Assembly: GCA_038030265.1 (NCBI GenBank)
Contig: CM075938.1
Coordinates: 54,243,189 to 54,307,188, forward strand
Length of the DNA: 64,000 nucleotides
Reading direction: 5' to 3'
From: Corythucha ciliata
Taxonomy: Eukaryota > Arthropoda > Insecta > Hemiptera > Tingidae
Shown: piece after piece, positions 10,856-21,395 of the stretch
Layout of the letters: each line of letters starts with the position of its first letter
How positions within the stretch are numbered: position 1 is the stretch's first letter
Notes under the pieces: generated by a model
Database searches by the model: none
Told to the model about the DNA's origin: nothing
Seen by the model: only the letters and a program-made list of their open reading frames with translations
Made by a program: the position numbers and the translations under genes

Positions 10856-11086
10856 CCTCCGGTGACGACCTCCCAGCATATTCTACTCTCAGGACCAAAT
10901 CTTGTCAAAAGCGACGACTTTGTCCCTTTCTTTCAGGCTCGATACTAAAAGTCGGTATTTTCTGTTTTTCTCATTAGGCTAGGAGCTCGGCAAATACGCT
11001 CGTGGGCTCCGGGGAATTCGCAAAAACTGCTCACTCTTTCTATCAATTTTAAACAATTCTAAAGATAGAATTAAAATAAACAATGT
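10856..11086. other. module copy and 3' flank of the downstream host gene
   Basis: 10856-10990 is a partial copy of the module seen at 8095-8355 (CCGGTGACGACCTCCCAGCA). The rest is AT-rich sequence downstream of the polyadenylation signal of the minus-strand gene at 11174-12574. Confidence 0.5.
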
Positions 11087-11092
11087 TTTATT
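11087..11092 (-). terminator. polyadenylation signal AATAAA
   Basis: AATAAA on the minus strand, about 80 bp downstream of the stop codon of the gene ending at 11174, at the expected distance for its 3' end. Confidence 0.6.
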
Positions 11093-11173
11093 TTCGTAAA
11101 AAAGTACAAAAGGTAACAAAATTGACTGATCTACAAACTAGCGAACGCAAGCTATAACGTAACTTTTTCTTTC

Positions 11174-12574
11174 TCATTTTTTTGGTTGAATTTGGGGTGC
11201 TTGACGTCTCACGGTTGACTGTTTCTCACGTTCCGGACCGACGAGGCTGGAGACCATCACGGAAGAGAAGCCGCCGTTGTCGTCATCGTCGTTGCCGTCG
11301 GATGAGCTCGCCGCCATCTTTTGATCACCGGCGACGTTCATCCCGACGATGGCGGCGTTTTTCTCCGTCGACTGACTCATTTGCGAGGCTTGGGCTTTCA
11401 TCGACGTAACGTTACTGCTACTCGTCGACGTCGTCGACGACATCTGTTTCGACGACGATTTACTGGCCAGTGAGAGTTCGCGTTGAAGTTTGGCAATTTC
11501 CGCTGATTTTTCGGCGATTGTCTTGTCCTTTTCTTGAGATTCTTTCAAGAGGTCGTCAAGCGAGGGGGCGGCTCTGACGTGCTGCGGCGTTTGAAATGGC
11601 ATCTGTCTGAGGGGTGGCGGTGGCATGAATCCGGAGGGACCCATTGGTAGGGTTCTGTTTCAAAAAATTTTCATTTAAGTGAAATGCCTCGTCGAACAAA
11701 CAAAATTTGCTCCTTTTTTTCCATTAATTTTTCCAAATTTTGCTAATTTATACCTTGAATTATACACTCGTGGAGGAAATCCACGGTAGCCATTAGTCTT
11801 CATACTGTCGCAGTCATAGGCGGCACGTTGTTCTTGGAGATCATCTGGAATCATCTCGGCCGGTGCAGGTGGTTCGATTCCCCACGGAGCTAGAAAGAAT
11901 GTGCGGCCATCAGCTGCTTTCGCCATATAGCCTGCAGGAGGCGGAGGTGCGAAAAATCCTTGAGGAGAAGGAACCAGATCTAGGACCCTGTGCAGAATTT
12001 CAGTAATTAATAATAAAAAATTAGCCGTACTTAATAATAATTTGTCTTCAAATAATTTATTTGAGTTTGATTAAACGCGCGAGATTTACCTTTGACCGTA
12101 CACATGTTGAGGCTCTAAGCAGGGTTGTTCCATTTGTTGAGAGTCCTGTTGTTGCTGTTGTGGAGCATCACTTCTCATCATAAACTCAGGGATTGGTGTT
12201 AGCATGTGCTGCATTTGTTGTTGCCCCTGGGCAAAGTTTGAGTTAGCCGGCGCTGACGAACGCGACAAAATATTCGGCGGTTCCTGCAGCTGTGCCGTCT
12301 GATCCTGTTGATTGTTGTTATTATTACCGCCGGGTGCGATCGGGCCACAGATTTGAGTCGGCCCAGCGTGTGGCGCGGGTCGAAGTTCAACGCAGACCGT
12401 TGTCACGCCCATGTGTCCAAAAGCCTGTGGAGGCGACTGCATCATGTGCTGCTGGGATAGTTGAGACGAACCACCGCCGTCATTGTTCCCCGGTGCGGCG
12501 TCGTTCCACTGAAAATGCGCGAAAAGGAAAATGACGTGAGCGGCGATGAAACGCGACGAAGAGAACTTTGCCAT
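11174..12574 (-). CDS. secreted Q/N-rich protein, three exons, function unknown
   Basis: CDS on the minus strand: exon 1 12574-12090, exon 2 11987-11754, exon 3 11654-11174, 399 residues. Both introns have GT-AG ends (CAAAG/GTAAAT ... CACAG; TTCAAG/GTATAA ... AAACAG) and both split an AGN arginine codon at phase 2, with the frame open throughout. The start MAKFSSSRFIAAHVIFLFAHF was chosen over an upstream in-frame ATG at 12721 because it opens a good signal peptide. The mature part has poly-N and poly-Q runs, FAPPPPAGYM and MPPPPLRQM proline patches, a charged helical stretch likely to form a coiled coil (LLKESQEKDKTIAEKSAEI, about residues 265-305), then Ser/Thr-rich and Asp-rich (DDDDN) tails. 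I do not recognise the family. It could be an extracellular or secretory-granule protein. It is flanked by repeats only. Confidence 0.7.
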
Positions 12575-13384
12575 AATTTTATTCTTTCTTAATAAGACGG
12601 TGCCTCTAAACGAAATTACTATGGGCAAGGCGAGCCTTCGCTTTTCTTTATTTATTACCAGGGTAGAATAGCTGAGTTCACAAGTTTCAACAACGAAATA
12701 TTGCCAAATCAGTATTTTCAAAATATAATTCTTCCTTGTTTGGCTAATTTCATTGTTTTATTGACTTGAGAGTTTTTTTTTTTTCAAAATAACAACACGA
12801 AACCAATAGACGATTTGTTCATTTAACTAAAAAGAAGTAGCAAAATAAGTCTGAATTAATATGTTTTAAAGCCATTTCCGTTGGTCTCCCTAAATGCTGT
12901 TAAAAAACTCATTTTATAGCGGTTGAAAGAACGGAATCATTTGAAGAATTTCTCGTAATTCAGTGACTCAATGACTGGTTCAAGGATTGCAACTTTATTA
13001 TCGTAGATTTTTTTTTTTCTTTTGCATAAATTTCACTCTGCCACGCTGCACTTCCACGTGCAGTATAGGTTCGAGCCAACGTGCCTTTTCATTCAGAAAG
13101 AATGAAATAATTGATTAAAACGGGTCGCAAGCGACCAAACTTTTGTTCCCGCAAAATATGTAGAACGCTATGTCGTCAGGACCGGCGTAAAGTAATAATA
13201 CCACGCCCCGCCGGGCCAGCCCCCGAGGGGTAATAATTTCCCGTTTTCCGAGAAAAGGGTCCCCCTAATTTTTGCTTATTTAATTTAATTTAATAAAATA
13301 TTACATTTTTTGTACCTATAACATTCTGTCGACGTTTTTAAGGCGGGGTTTTACTAGTGTTTCTTCGACACCCCTCCAGTCGTG
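12575..13384. other. 5' flank of the Q/N-rich gene; no other gene seen
   Basis: AT-rich sequence with short T runs (12773-12783, 13011-13019). It probably holds the 5' UTR and promoter of the minus-strand gene, but no core promoter element is clear. The G/C-rich stretch near 13200-13240 is unassigned. Confidence 0.4.
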
Positions 13385-13479
13385 CCCAGGGGCGGATACA
13401 GGGGGTGGGCGATCGGGCTGAGCCCGAAGGGCCGATGCCTGCTCCCCCCCCCCCTCAACTCTTTGACGGATCCCAGCCC
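13385..13479. repeat. dispersed GC-rich repeat, inverted partner of 1366-1492
   Basis: CCAGGGGCGGATACAGGGG, then GGGCTGAGCCCGAAGGG and GGCATCGG-type sequence, a C run, and CGGATCCC: the reverse complement of the block at 1366-1492. Confidence 0.7.
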
Positions 13480-14310
13480 TCCTGAGAAAACTGGTAACTA
13501 CAGATTATAATTTTTCTCGGTAATAGTCCCTATAAGGTAAGCCTACAGAATCTCGGAACTGGTCTATTATAGCATAGGTACAATGAGACAAATGAGAACA
13601 CCTATCAAGGAGGGTTTTCTTAAAACCGGGACGCGTATTAACAATCCCTATACCATTACAACACCGTTCCCGTTCAGCCGTTCAGAACAGTGTTCTGTTC
13701 GACTCGCCTAGGGTTTGTTCACCACTTTTTTTTTTCGACTCTGTCGCAAACAAAACACTTATTTTTGTCTTCGTACAATCCCTATGCCATTACAAATTAC
13801 AACGCTTCTTCATTCAGAAAAGTACCGTTTTCCCTCCAGGTTTTAATAATATTGCCGTTCATTTAATTTCTCAATTGAAGAACTCTAATCTTATTTAGTG
13901 CACACATACAAAGACACACTACGAGCGCTTAATTATTATTGAGGAAAACAATCCTACACCAATAATGTTTCATGTAATTAAATCATACTGCTGTTGAAGT
14001 TTCCTTCGCGCGCTTTTGCATAGGAAACTAGGGTTTTCAAGGAAACTGGGATGAACATAGAAAAATTACCGAAAAAAAAAAAAAAAAGATAAAAATTACC
14101 AGTGGGTTCCGTAGTCCTTTTATTTTTATTTTTGGGTAGTGAAGGATTCTCGATTTATCTGTTCAAATTTCTGCTTTGAAAGTTTGCCTGACTTCATTTG
14201 AAAATAATGACAAGAAAATTCTCATGGAGGATTTCACAACTCGGCTTAAGGTTTGGCTTAAAATTAAGTCTGACATTAGGGGAAAAATGCATTGAGTATA
14301 ATGTAAACAA
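13480..14310. other. unassigned intergenic sequence
   Basis: No ORF, RNA gene or known repeat recognised. Short homopolymer runs occur near 13728 and 14070. Confidence 0.35.
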
Positions 14311-14735
14311 AGTTCGGCTTTGTTAAGGGGTGTTTATTCACATATGATTCCTCGACCCCCCTCAAATCACCCCTCGACTAATACGTGGCATTCGTTTTCT
14401 CTCCTTATTTCTGCACCAATCCTGGATTTTAAGGACTCGTTTCCATCTCCACGAAATCCGCAAATGCAGACCTATCATTTTTTCAGGTTTCGTACATGAA
14501 GTAATTTTAAACCTCCCTTAAATTTTTGCCATGAAATTTCAAGCTCTTCCTTCGACTTATTTGAAAAAGTAATACGTCTGCATATGCGGAACTTCCTGGA
14601 GATTGAAACGAGACCTTGAAATCCAGGATTGGAGCAGAAATAAGGCGAGAAAACGTGTGCCACGTAGCAGATGAGGGAAGATTGGAGGGGGGTCGAGGAA
14701 TCATCTGTGCAATACCCCGTTAAGCCGAGGTGATG
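14311..14735. mobile_element. imperfect foldback element, ~425 bp
   Basis: The two halves are imperfect reverse complements: GATTCCTCGACCCCCCT (14345) against AGGGGGGTCGAGGAATC (14686), CCAATCCTGGATTTTAAG against CTTGAAATCCAGGATTGG, and the outer TTCGGCTTTGTTAAGGGGT against ACCCCGTTAAGCCGA. The loop is near 14520. The arms are about 200 bp and diverged, so this is an old foldback MITE. The 62- and 65-codon minus frames here are incidental. Confidence 0.7.
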
Positions 14736-15065
14736 AAATCAACCATAATTAACTTAAAGGGGGATCGGTATTGGTTCATCAATATAATTTATTTATTTAT
14801 TTGCTTGAGACAAAAGAGAGAGAGAGAGTGAGAGAGAAAATGAATTAATGATGATGATGTGTTAATGCATTTTTGCACAGGGTAAGTATGTTATTTTTCA
14901 CATTTAGTAACAATTGATGCTGCCGTTTTGGTTTCTTTTTTTGAATTTTTGTGGAACTTTTTGACAGCTCTTAATTTGACGGCTTCCCGATTGCAGTCTT
15001 CTTCCTCCCTTTGGCAAACCTCGACTTTTCCTCCTTGACAAGCAGTTGGCTGGACAGCAATGGGG
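14736..15065. other. unassigned spacer with an (AG)n run
   Basis: GAGAGAGAGAG microsatellite at about 14815-14835, otherwise unassigned sequence before the MULE element. Confidence 0.35.
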
Positions 15066-16241
15066 CTACACCAGTTGAGCGCTAAGTAGGAGAAAGTTGT
15101 TAAGGTGTATGCCAGTTAAGCGCAGCTTTTCGTTCGTGAAGAGGTAGCCAGTTGAGCGCAAGCAGTTCAAAGAGTATCAAAGTATCAAATAATGTTTCAG
15201 TATCAATATTATGTTCCAATCGCTGTCTATATTTAGTTTATTAGTCGGTTATTCATGCGTAGGTTCGAACAGTTCAGTAAATAGCGTGAAGTGCATCGAG
15301 ATGGAGTCATTTGTAAGTAAAAAAGGCAAACCGCTAAAGTTATCGCGGGATTAAAGTTTAGGCTCGATCGAGAGGTTCAGTGTGGCTTAGCGAGGTTGTT
15401 GCTGATTTTGAAATTGCGATCAGGAATGCTGCGAAAAAAGTTTGGCCCAATATTTGTGTTGTGGGTGTCGTTTTCATCTTACACAGGCCTGGTATCGCAA
15501 AATACAAGAATTGGGTTTATCAACAGCATATAACGAGGAAGGAAATGAAATTGGTAAGTGGTTAAAGACGAACTTTGGGCTTCCCTACGTAAACCCTCGT
15601 GACGTCGCTCCTTGCTTTGTCCTCGACCTGTTGCCCACGATGCCAGCGGATCCACGTGTTTTTGATTTCGCCGAATACTTGTTAGAAACCTACGTTTTTG
15701 ACAACAGCAAATTTCCGCCATGTGAATGGGCATGCGCGAGTACCGAATCCCAGCGCACCACCAACGCGTGTGAATCGTTCCATGCTTCATTTAGCAAACT
15801 CTTTCACACGTCACACCCCAACATCTACCTCTTTTTGGAGGCAATCAAGGATACGCAAGTGACAACTTCTGCAATTCTCAATAGCATTGATGCCCCCAAG
15901 AAAATCCGGCAGTCCCGTAAAAGAGCTGAAAAGAAAAAGGACCTCGAGGCACACATACAGCAATACTTAAATAATGTTGTGATTACCGCATTGGAATTAG
16001 TTGAATTAGTTAAATACCGTTATGCGCCCCCCAACAAAATGTAATCGAAATTAATCAATTCCTCAATTAAATGACGTTTTCATTTCTGAATCTTTTCAAC
16101 AATTTTCATTCCTTACAAAACCTTACACCGCGAGGCTTCGCGCTCAACTGGTACGTGAAAGCTGCGCTCAACTGGTACGTTGATCAATGCACAGCTGCGC
16201 TCAACTGGTGTACATTTTCCTATTTGGCGCTCAACTGGTAT
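15066..16241 (+). mobile_element. Mutator-like (MULE) DNA transposon with subterminal CAGTTGAGCGC repeats
   Basis: ACCAGTTGAGCGC followed by TAAGTAGGAGAAA at 15069-15095 is matched in inverted form by TTTTCCTATTTGGCGCTCAACTGGT at 16214-16239. Within each end the core is repeated: CAGTTGAGCGC or CAGTTAAGCGC at about 15071, 15113 and 15150, and GCGCTCAACTGG at about 16140, 16163, 16197 and 16227. Such repeated subterminal motifs are typical binding sites for a transposase. The region between encodes a broken MULE transposase (15301-16044). No clean 8-10 bp target duplication was identified, so the exact outer limits are uncertain. Confidence 0.75.
15301..16044 (+). pseudogene. MULE transposase, internally deleted and frameshifted
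   Basis: An ATG at 15301 opens MESFVSKKGKPLKLS, which looks like the first strand of a FLYWCH zinc-finger domain. The frame then ends and jumps to the transposase core: ADFEIAIRNAAKKVWPNI (frame at 15380) and, after a one-base shift near 15460, CRFHLTQAWYRKIQELGL, then FGLPYVNPRDVAPCF and RTTNACESFHASFSKLF. This order (DFE.A...A...WP, C.FH..QA..RKIQ, RT.N..E.FH) is that of insect FLYWCH-MULE transposases. The FLYWCH body and the first catalytic region are deleted. The last ~190 codons (from 15475) are open to the stop at 16042-16044. It is not functional by itself. Confidence 0.75.
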
Positions 16242-16769
16242 TGGCGATTCAGATTATCACTTGTAGCGCTAGCGTCGAGGCGCAATGGCGGAAAAGAGCC
16301 CTACTCTTACCACCAACGTATGGGCTAAATAATGGTGTTTTTGCAGTTTTTAAGGAGTTTACAATGTTTTCCGTCTTAATTATCGCCACACTTGATTGAA
16401 AAAAGGATTTGAGGTTACGAACTTTCTTCGATCGACCTTCTACGACCTGCTTTCAAAGGATTACATTTCGGGAACGTAGTGAATTTAGTATCCTAAGGTT
16501 TGTAGCTATAATGGACAGTACGTAGTCATTATCTCTTTTTGTTGTCTCACAATGTTGCCTATGCGAATCAATATAAATTTGGTAAATGCACGGTCTCATC
16601 AAGGAGCTACAAAAAAGGGGAAGTGGAGTTAAGCACCAAATATTGTATACGCGGCCAAATAGAGGACACATTTCAGTGTGTGTTGAAGTGACAGCCGGTC
16701 CTGACGACACTCGAGCAATTTCACGCAAGTACTTAGTTAATCAGCATAAGTCGTTCACAAGTCACTCAA
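16242..16769 (+). other. probable 5' LTR/leader region of Gypsy element 1
   Basis: Non-coding sequence between the MULE and the Gypsy gag start. I could not recognise LTR ends or a primer-binding site with confidence. A 63-codon frame at 16586-16777 overlaps the gag start in another frame and is not called. Confidence 0.35.
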
Positions 16770-17624
16770 ATGAGTAACAACGATCCCAACGATAATTCAC
16801 CACCAGCCAATATCGAAATTTCTCGCGTAGCTGTAAAGTTCCCACCTTTCTGGCGAGCAGACCCTGAACTATGGTTCACCCAAATAGAAGCTCAATTTGC
16901 AACATCGAATATCTCAGCAGATTTAACAAAGTACTATCACGTTGTCTCGTCCATGGAAAGCGAAATACTCACCCAAGTCAGTGATCTGGTCAAAAGCCCC
17001 CCACCCACTGACAAATACATCGCGCTGAAAAGGAGACTAATTTCCCAATTCACCGAAAGTCAAACTCAAAAAATTAAAAGATTGCTCGGTGGTATAGACT
17101 TCAACGATAAAAAACCATCAATCGCTCTCCGCGAAATGCGCGATTTAGCAGGCCAAGATGTGAATGAGAGCTTTCTCAAATCTTTGTGGATGAACAACCT
17201 ACCACACAACGTTCAGACCATTCTATCGGTTAGCGATGAAAATTTGTCAAAATTAGCGGAGATGGCGGATAAAATTGTTCAAGTTACCATGTCAGAAGTC
17301 TTACTTATTTCAGGCCATACTTCAGACAAGCCCCCCACCTCCGTCGACCAACTAGAAGCAAAAATAGACGATTTGCCCCATAAATTAACAGAATTTAAAG
17401 TAGAAAACGAACTTCTTCGGTCAGAAGTTCTCGCAATCCGTTCGAAGCCTCGAACACCACTCAACTCTTCTGATGATCGTAGTCGCATCCTCGCTCAAAA
17501 TCCCCTCGGTTTAACCGGCCTTCCCACAAATATTGCTGGTACCACTTTAATTTCGGTTCACAAGCACGAAAATGTAAACAACCCTGCACGTACTCAAAAA
17601 ACGAATGAACTCGTCCACATCTGA
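16770..17624 (+). CDS. Gypsy element 1 gag protein
   Basis: Intact 284-residue frame from ATG to TGA. Residues about 22-45 read VAVKFPPFWRADPELWFTQI, the signature of the capsid-like gag of insect Gypsy elements (PPFW..DP..WF.Q.EAQF). It is followed by a helical region with LKRRLISQF, LREMRDLAG and SLWMNNLPHNVQTIL. A coiled-coil-like C-terminal part (about 190-235) follows. No CCHC knuckle is visible. Its product would form the particle that packages the element RNA. The pol frame overlaps it slightly (17605) in another frame, suggesting frameshift expression. No LTR pair was found, and the pol is truncated. Confidence 0.85.
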   Translation: MSNNDPNDNSPPANIEISRVAVKFPPFWRADPELWFTQIEAQFATSNISADLTKYYHVVSSMESEILTQVSDLVKSPPPTDKYIALKRRLISQFTESQTQKIKRLLGGIDFNDKKPSIALREMRDLAGQDVNESFLKSLWMNNLPHNVQTILSVSDENLSKLAEMADKIVQVTMSEVLLISGHTSDKPPTSVDQLEAKIDDLPHKLTEFKVENELLRSEVLAIRSKPRTPLNSSDDRSRILAQNPLGLTGLPTNIAGTTLISVHKHENVNNPARTQKTNELVHI

Positions 17625-19104
17625 GACGCATTTTACCAACCACCACCAGTTAAATTTTACCAACCGTCTCTTTCTTTATGATTTCTCGACAAAATTGAAA
17701 TTCCTGATCGACACTGGAGCCGATGTATCTGCATGCCCCCCAACCCATCAGGACCGCAAAAATAAACAAAAAATTGCGTTGTACGCTGCCAACGGCACCA
17801 AAATCAACACTTACGGCTACAAAATGCTTACCTTGACTCTAGGACTACGCCGACAATTCAACTGGTCTTTCGTTATAGCTGATGTTGATAAGCCTATCAT
17901 CGGAGCTGACTTCATCAGACATTTCAATCTCATAATCGACCTCCACCACAAAAAACTAGTAGACCCAGTCACAAAGAGTAAAGCAACAGCCGAAATCCTC
18001 AAGTCCAGCCACGAAACTATTACTACGGTAGACAGGAACGACGTTTTCACAGAACTTCTCACGCGCTACCCCAGTATTACGAATCCATCACTCACCGGTA
18101 AACGAGCAAATATTAAAAAAAAAAAACCTCCACCTCGGTATTTCTCATTCGATCGAAACCACCGGTCCACCTATTTATTCCCGTCCGCGACGCCTCCCTC
18201 CAAACAAACTCAAAACTGCGAAAGAACATTTCCAAATCATGATCAATGAAGGTATCTGCAGACCCTCCAAAAGCAGTTGGGCCAATCCTTTGCATATGGT
18301 ACCCAAAAAGTCAGGTGATTGGAGGCCATGCGGAGACTACCGTCGCCTCAACGCTGCAACCAAACCAGACAAATACCCTATTCCTCATATTCATGAATTT
18401 AATCACATGCTTCACAACAAGACTATTTTTTCCAAACTCGATCTCGTAAAGGCTTACTACCACATTCCAATGGATCCAAAAGATGTTGAAAAAACAGCAA
18501 TTACGACTCCATTCGGCTTATTTGAATTTTTGGTCATGCCGTTTGGTCTCTGCAATGCAGCACAAACTTTTCAGAGGTTCATCAATAAAGTCCTCCAGGA
18601 ATTCGAGTTTTGTTTTACGTACTTGGATGACATTCTCGTCGCATCTTCAAATAAAGAAGAACATCTTCATCACTTGGACTTGATTTTTCAAAAACTAGAC
18701 GAATTTAACATCTGTCTAAACGATGAAAAATGTCAATTCGCCCAAACACAGATTTCCTTCCTGGGACATCACATCTCTCCGGCTGGAATTTCCCCTCTAC
18801 CAGAAAAAGTCGAAGCTATTCTCAACTACGAGAAACCCAAGACCATCAAATCTCTTCGTCGTTTTCTCGGAATGATCAATTTTTACCGGCGCTTCGTCCC
18901 TCGTGCCGCCGAAATCCAAGCTACATTACACGATCTCACAAAAGGAGACAAAAAACAAGACTCCCCCATCATCTGGTCAGCCGAAACCGAACACGCGTTC
19001 GAGACAAGCAAAACCTCCATAGCACAAGCAGCATTACTCGCTCACCCGGCGTCGTTACCGCTAGTTTTGATGGTCGACGCGCATGGACTAGCGCGTTTTT
19101 CCAG
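17605..19104 (+). pseudogene. Gypsy element 1 pol: protease and reverse transcriptase, truncated in RNase H
   Basis: The protease carries FLIDTGADVSACPP (about 17701), with IIGADFIRHFNL downstream. After a frameshift in an A run near 18115-18126 the RT reads [81 protein letters not shown] (catalytic YLDD) and FLGHHIS. The connection/RNase H start has [11 protein letters not shown] and [11 protein letters not shown]. The frame reaches LVLMVDA, the first aspartate of RNase H, then passes at about 19100 straight into the ~28-bp repeat array. RNase H and integrase are therefore lost. The last ~25 codons of the ORF, to 19162, come from the array. Confidence 0.9.
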
Positions 19105-20010
19105 ATTTAGGCACAAAGTTGCCTTCAGAAGCAACAGATTATTGTCTTTTGCTGAATTTTAGCCCCGAGTCAGCGTTTTCACTAAATTTTAGTCGTGAAT
19201 TGACGTTTTCTCTAATGTAGCCGTGAATTAGCCGTTTTTTTTCATTTGAATCCGCGAATGAACGTTTTTTCTAGACTTTATCCGCAAATTATCGGAGTTT
19301 TTTTTTACAATTTTAGCTGCAATTAATTATCTATACTTTTCAATTAAGTCCGCGAAATAGGATGGTTCCAAGTTTAGCCGCTAAGTACAAGCTCTTTTTG
19401 TCAATTTCTATTTTTTCTCAATTTTTGCCGTGGATTAACGCATGTCCCAATTTTAGCAGCTAATTAGCCATTCTTCTCAATTTCAGTCGTGAATTAGTGG
19501 CGAATGGGCAATTTTTTGCAACTTCGGTTAGGAATTTGTCATTTTTCTCAATTTTAGCCCTGAATTAGCGTGTTTTTTTTCTATTGTACAGCCTTAGCGG
19601 GTTCTCTTGCCTTTTAGCGCTTGCAGAAAAGCAAAAACTGGGCCACGTCTCAATCTTAAAAACAGTAAATTAGCGTTTTTTTTTTTATTTCATACATTAG
19701 GTGGCACCTACACGATTTAGGTGGCGAATAGGCGATTTTTTTCTCAATTTCGTTCTGGATGTTTCATCGAGATACCGCGAATGAAGGCTTTTGAACAGTT
19801 TTGGCCACGATTACTATAGATTTTTCCTAACTTTTTGCTGCGTTGGTACTTTTTTTTTTGCAAAAATAGCATATTAGTACGCCTTCTCATCTTTATCCGC
19901 TTAAGGACCTAAAATATACTGGGGAGCAACGTATTCTCTCTATTTTAGCCGCGAAGTTACCGGTCTATTCTCTCAAATTGAGCCTTGCAGTTATTAAGCA
20001 AATTGATTAA
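19105..20010. repeat. ~28-bp repeat array copy, minus-oriented
   Basis: Begins with the marker AAGTTGCCTTCAGAAGC at 19114, then units of the form CTCAATTTTAGCCGCGAATTAG (core). 19108-19430 is the reverse complement of 770-1078. At 19901-19903 there is an uninterrupted TTA that corresponds to the insertion site of the 4.5-kb element at 24249-28757. Confidence 0.8.
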
Positions 20011-20269
20011 TCAGTTATACTCTTTGCTTATCACCTGCAAGCACTTCATCCTGGGTCGGATGGATTAAAAATCGTCGAAAGAAGCCAATATCGCTGTCCA
20101 ACAGCATGCCAAAAACTTGTTTTTACGTACCTACAAACATGAACATAGATCCTCAATATCCACATTTTTGGACTCACATATATATGCCTATTGTATAATT
20201 TTAGGGGGCATATCAGTCCGGGGCGATCCGGCTCCCTCGCCACTATCTCTCGGTCTCGGTACGCTACAA
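20011..20269. other. unassigned spacer
   Basis: Unrelated sequence between oppositely oriented array copies. An 88-codon minus frame is present without recognisable features. Confidence 0.3.
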
Positions 20270-20930
20270 ATTCACGGCCAGACGTGAGAAAAAGCGTTAG
20301 TTCGCGGCTCAAGTTTCCTTAAAGCTTCCGCGGATAAAGTACGGAAAAAGCGCTAATTCATAAATGAAATTGAGAAAAATGGCTCATTAGTGGTTAAAAT
20401 CAAGAAAAATACGAATCACTGCAAGAACTCAGAAAAAAACGCTAAGGGTGCCCGCGCACTAGGCAGCCAAGATTTCCTGGCTGCGGCAGCCAGGAAATCT
20501 TGGCTGCCTAGAGCGCGGGCACCCTAAAATGGCGAAAAATCGTTAATCCGTGGCCAGAAAAATGAAGGAAGTGAAAAAATCGCGTAATTCACAGCCAAAA
20601 GCCAAAAGGTTTACGTAATTCGCGACAAAAATTGGGGAAAAACTCTAATTCGTGGGTTAAATGTACAAAAATCTATAATTTTAGGGGCTAAAATGAGGAT
20701 AAACGCTAATGAGTGGTTATAAACATAATAAATTGCTAATTGGGTGTTAAATTGAGAAAATTTGCAAATTCACAAAAAATTGAGAAAATGGCAAGCCGAG
20801 GCTTCCGGAGGCAACTTTGCAGTCAACTTGCAAAAAGCGCTAATTTATGGTAAAAATCTGTGAGAAATCGCTAGCTCACGGCAAGAATTGAGAAAAATCT
20901 CGAATTTGCGGCTAAAATGGAGACTTCGCC
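20270..20930. repeat. ~28-bp repeat array copy, plus-oriented; duplicated at 21733-22255
   Basis: Units with AATTCGCGGCTAAAATTGAG-like sequence. From about 20370 to 20900 it matches 21733-22255 almost base for base, including a shared 79-bp palindrome and the marker AGGCTTCCGGAGGCAAC. Confidence 0.85.
20446..20524. mobile_element. 79-bp near-perfect palindromic MITE, TAA-flanked (copy 1)
   Basis: 39-base arms around a single central base (CTGC-G-GCAG) with termini GGGTGCCCGCGC and GCGCGGGCACCC. Flanked by TAA at 20443-20445 and 20525-20527. One mismatch between the arms (A in place of T near 20512). A 3-bp TWA target is the habit of PIF/Harbinger-type elements. It is non-coding. Confidence 0.8.
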
Positions 20931-21395
20931 TGTCACCACAATCACCAGTGCAAGTTTGTCATACGTAAAAATGATGGGCCCATTGGAAGGAAAGAGCACA
21001 CATTTTTTTATTTAAAGATTCTATTTTTATACAGATCAGACGACATCTACTACGTTTTTGAGCTTATTAGCAAGGAAACTTCATTCCGGAAGTATTGGTG
21101 ATACAGTCAGAAAATCAAATTTCCATGGGATCATCATTTTTGCTATTGCAACAATTATTCCGTGCGTAACAAGCTGTTTCTGAAAAAAAAAAAGAAAATG
21201 GCGGATATCTCGGAAACAAAGCGGAATTTCGGAAAAGTGCAAATGGTCATTTCGATCAGAAATATGAGATGCCCCTTCACTGGTTTTTCTTTGTCTAGTC
21301 GCTTTTTTTACACCCTGTATAGGGCCGATATTTTTCCAGTACCCCGGGCCAGTCAAATCTGTGTATCCACCCCTGGTCGTTCCCCACCACCCAGT
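20931..21395. other. unassigned insert between array copies
   Basis: Non-array sequence that includes TACACCCTGTATAGGG near 21310, a string often seen at insect DNA-transposon ends. Two opposed small frames (21081-21356 and 21162-21521) are not supported. Confidence 0.35.
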
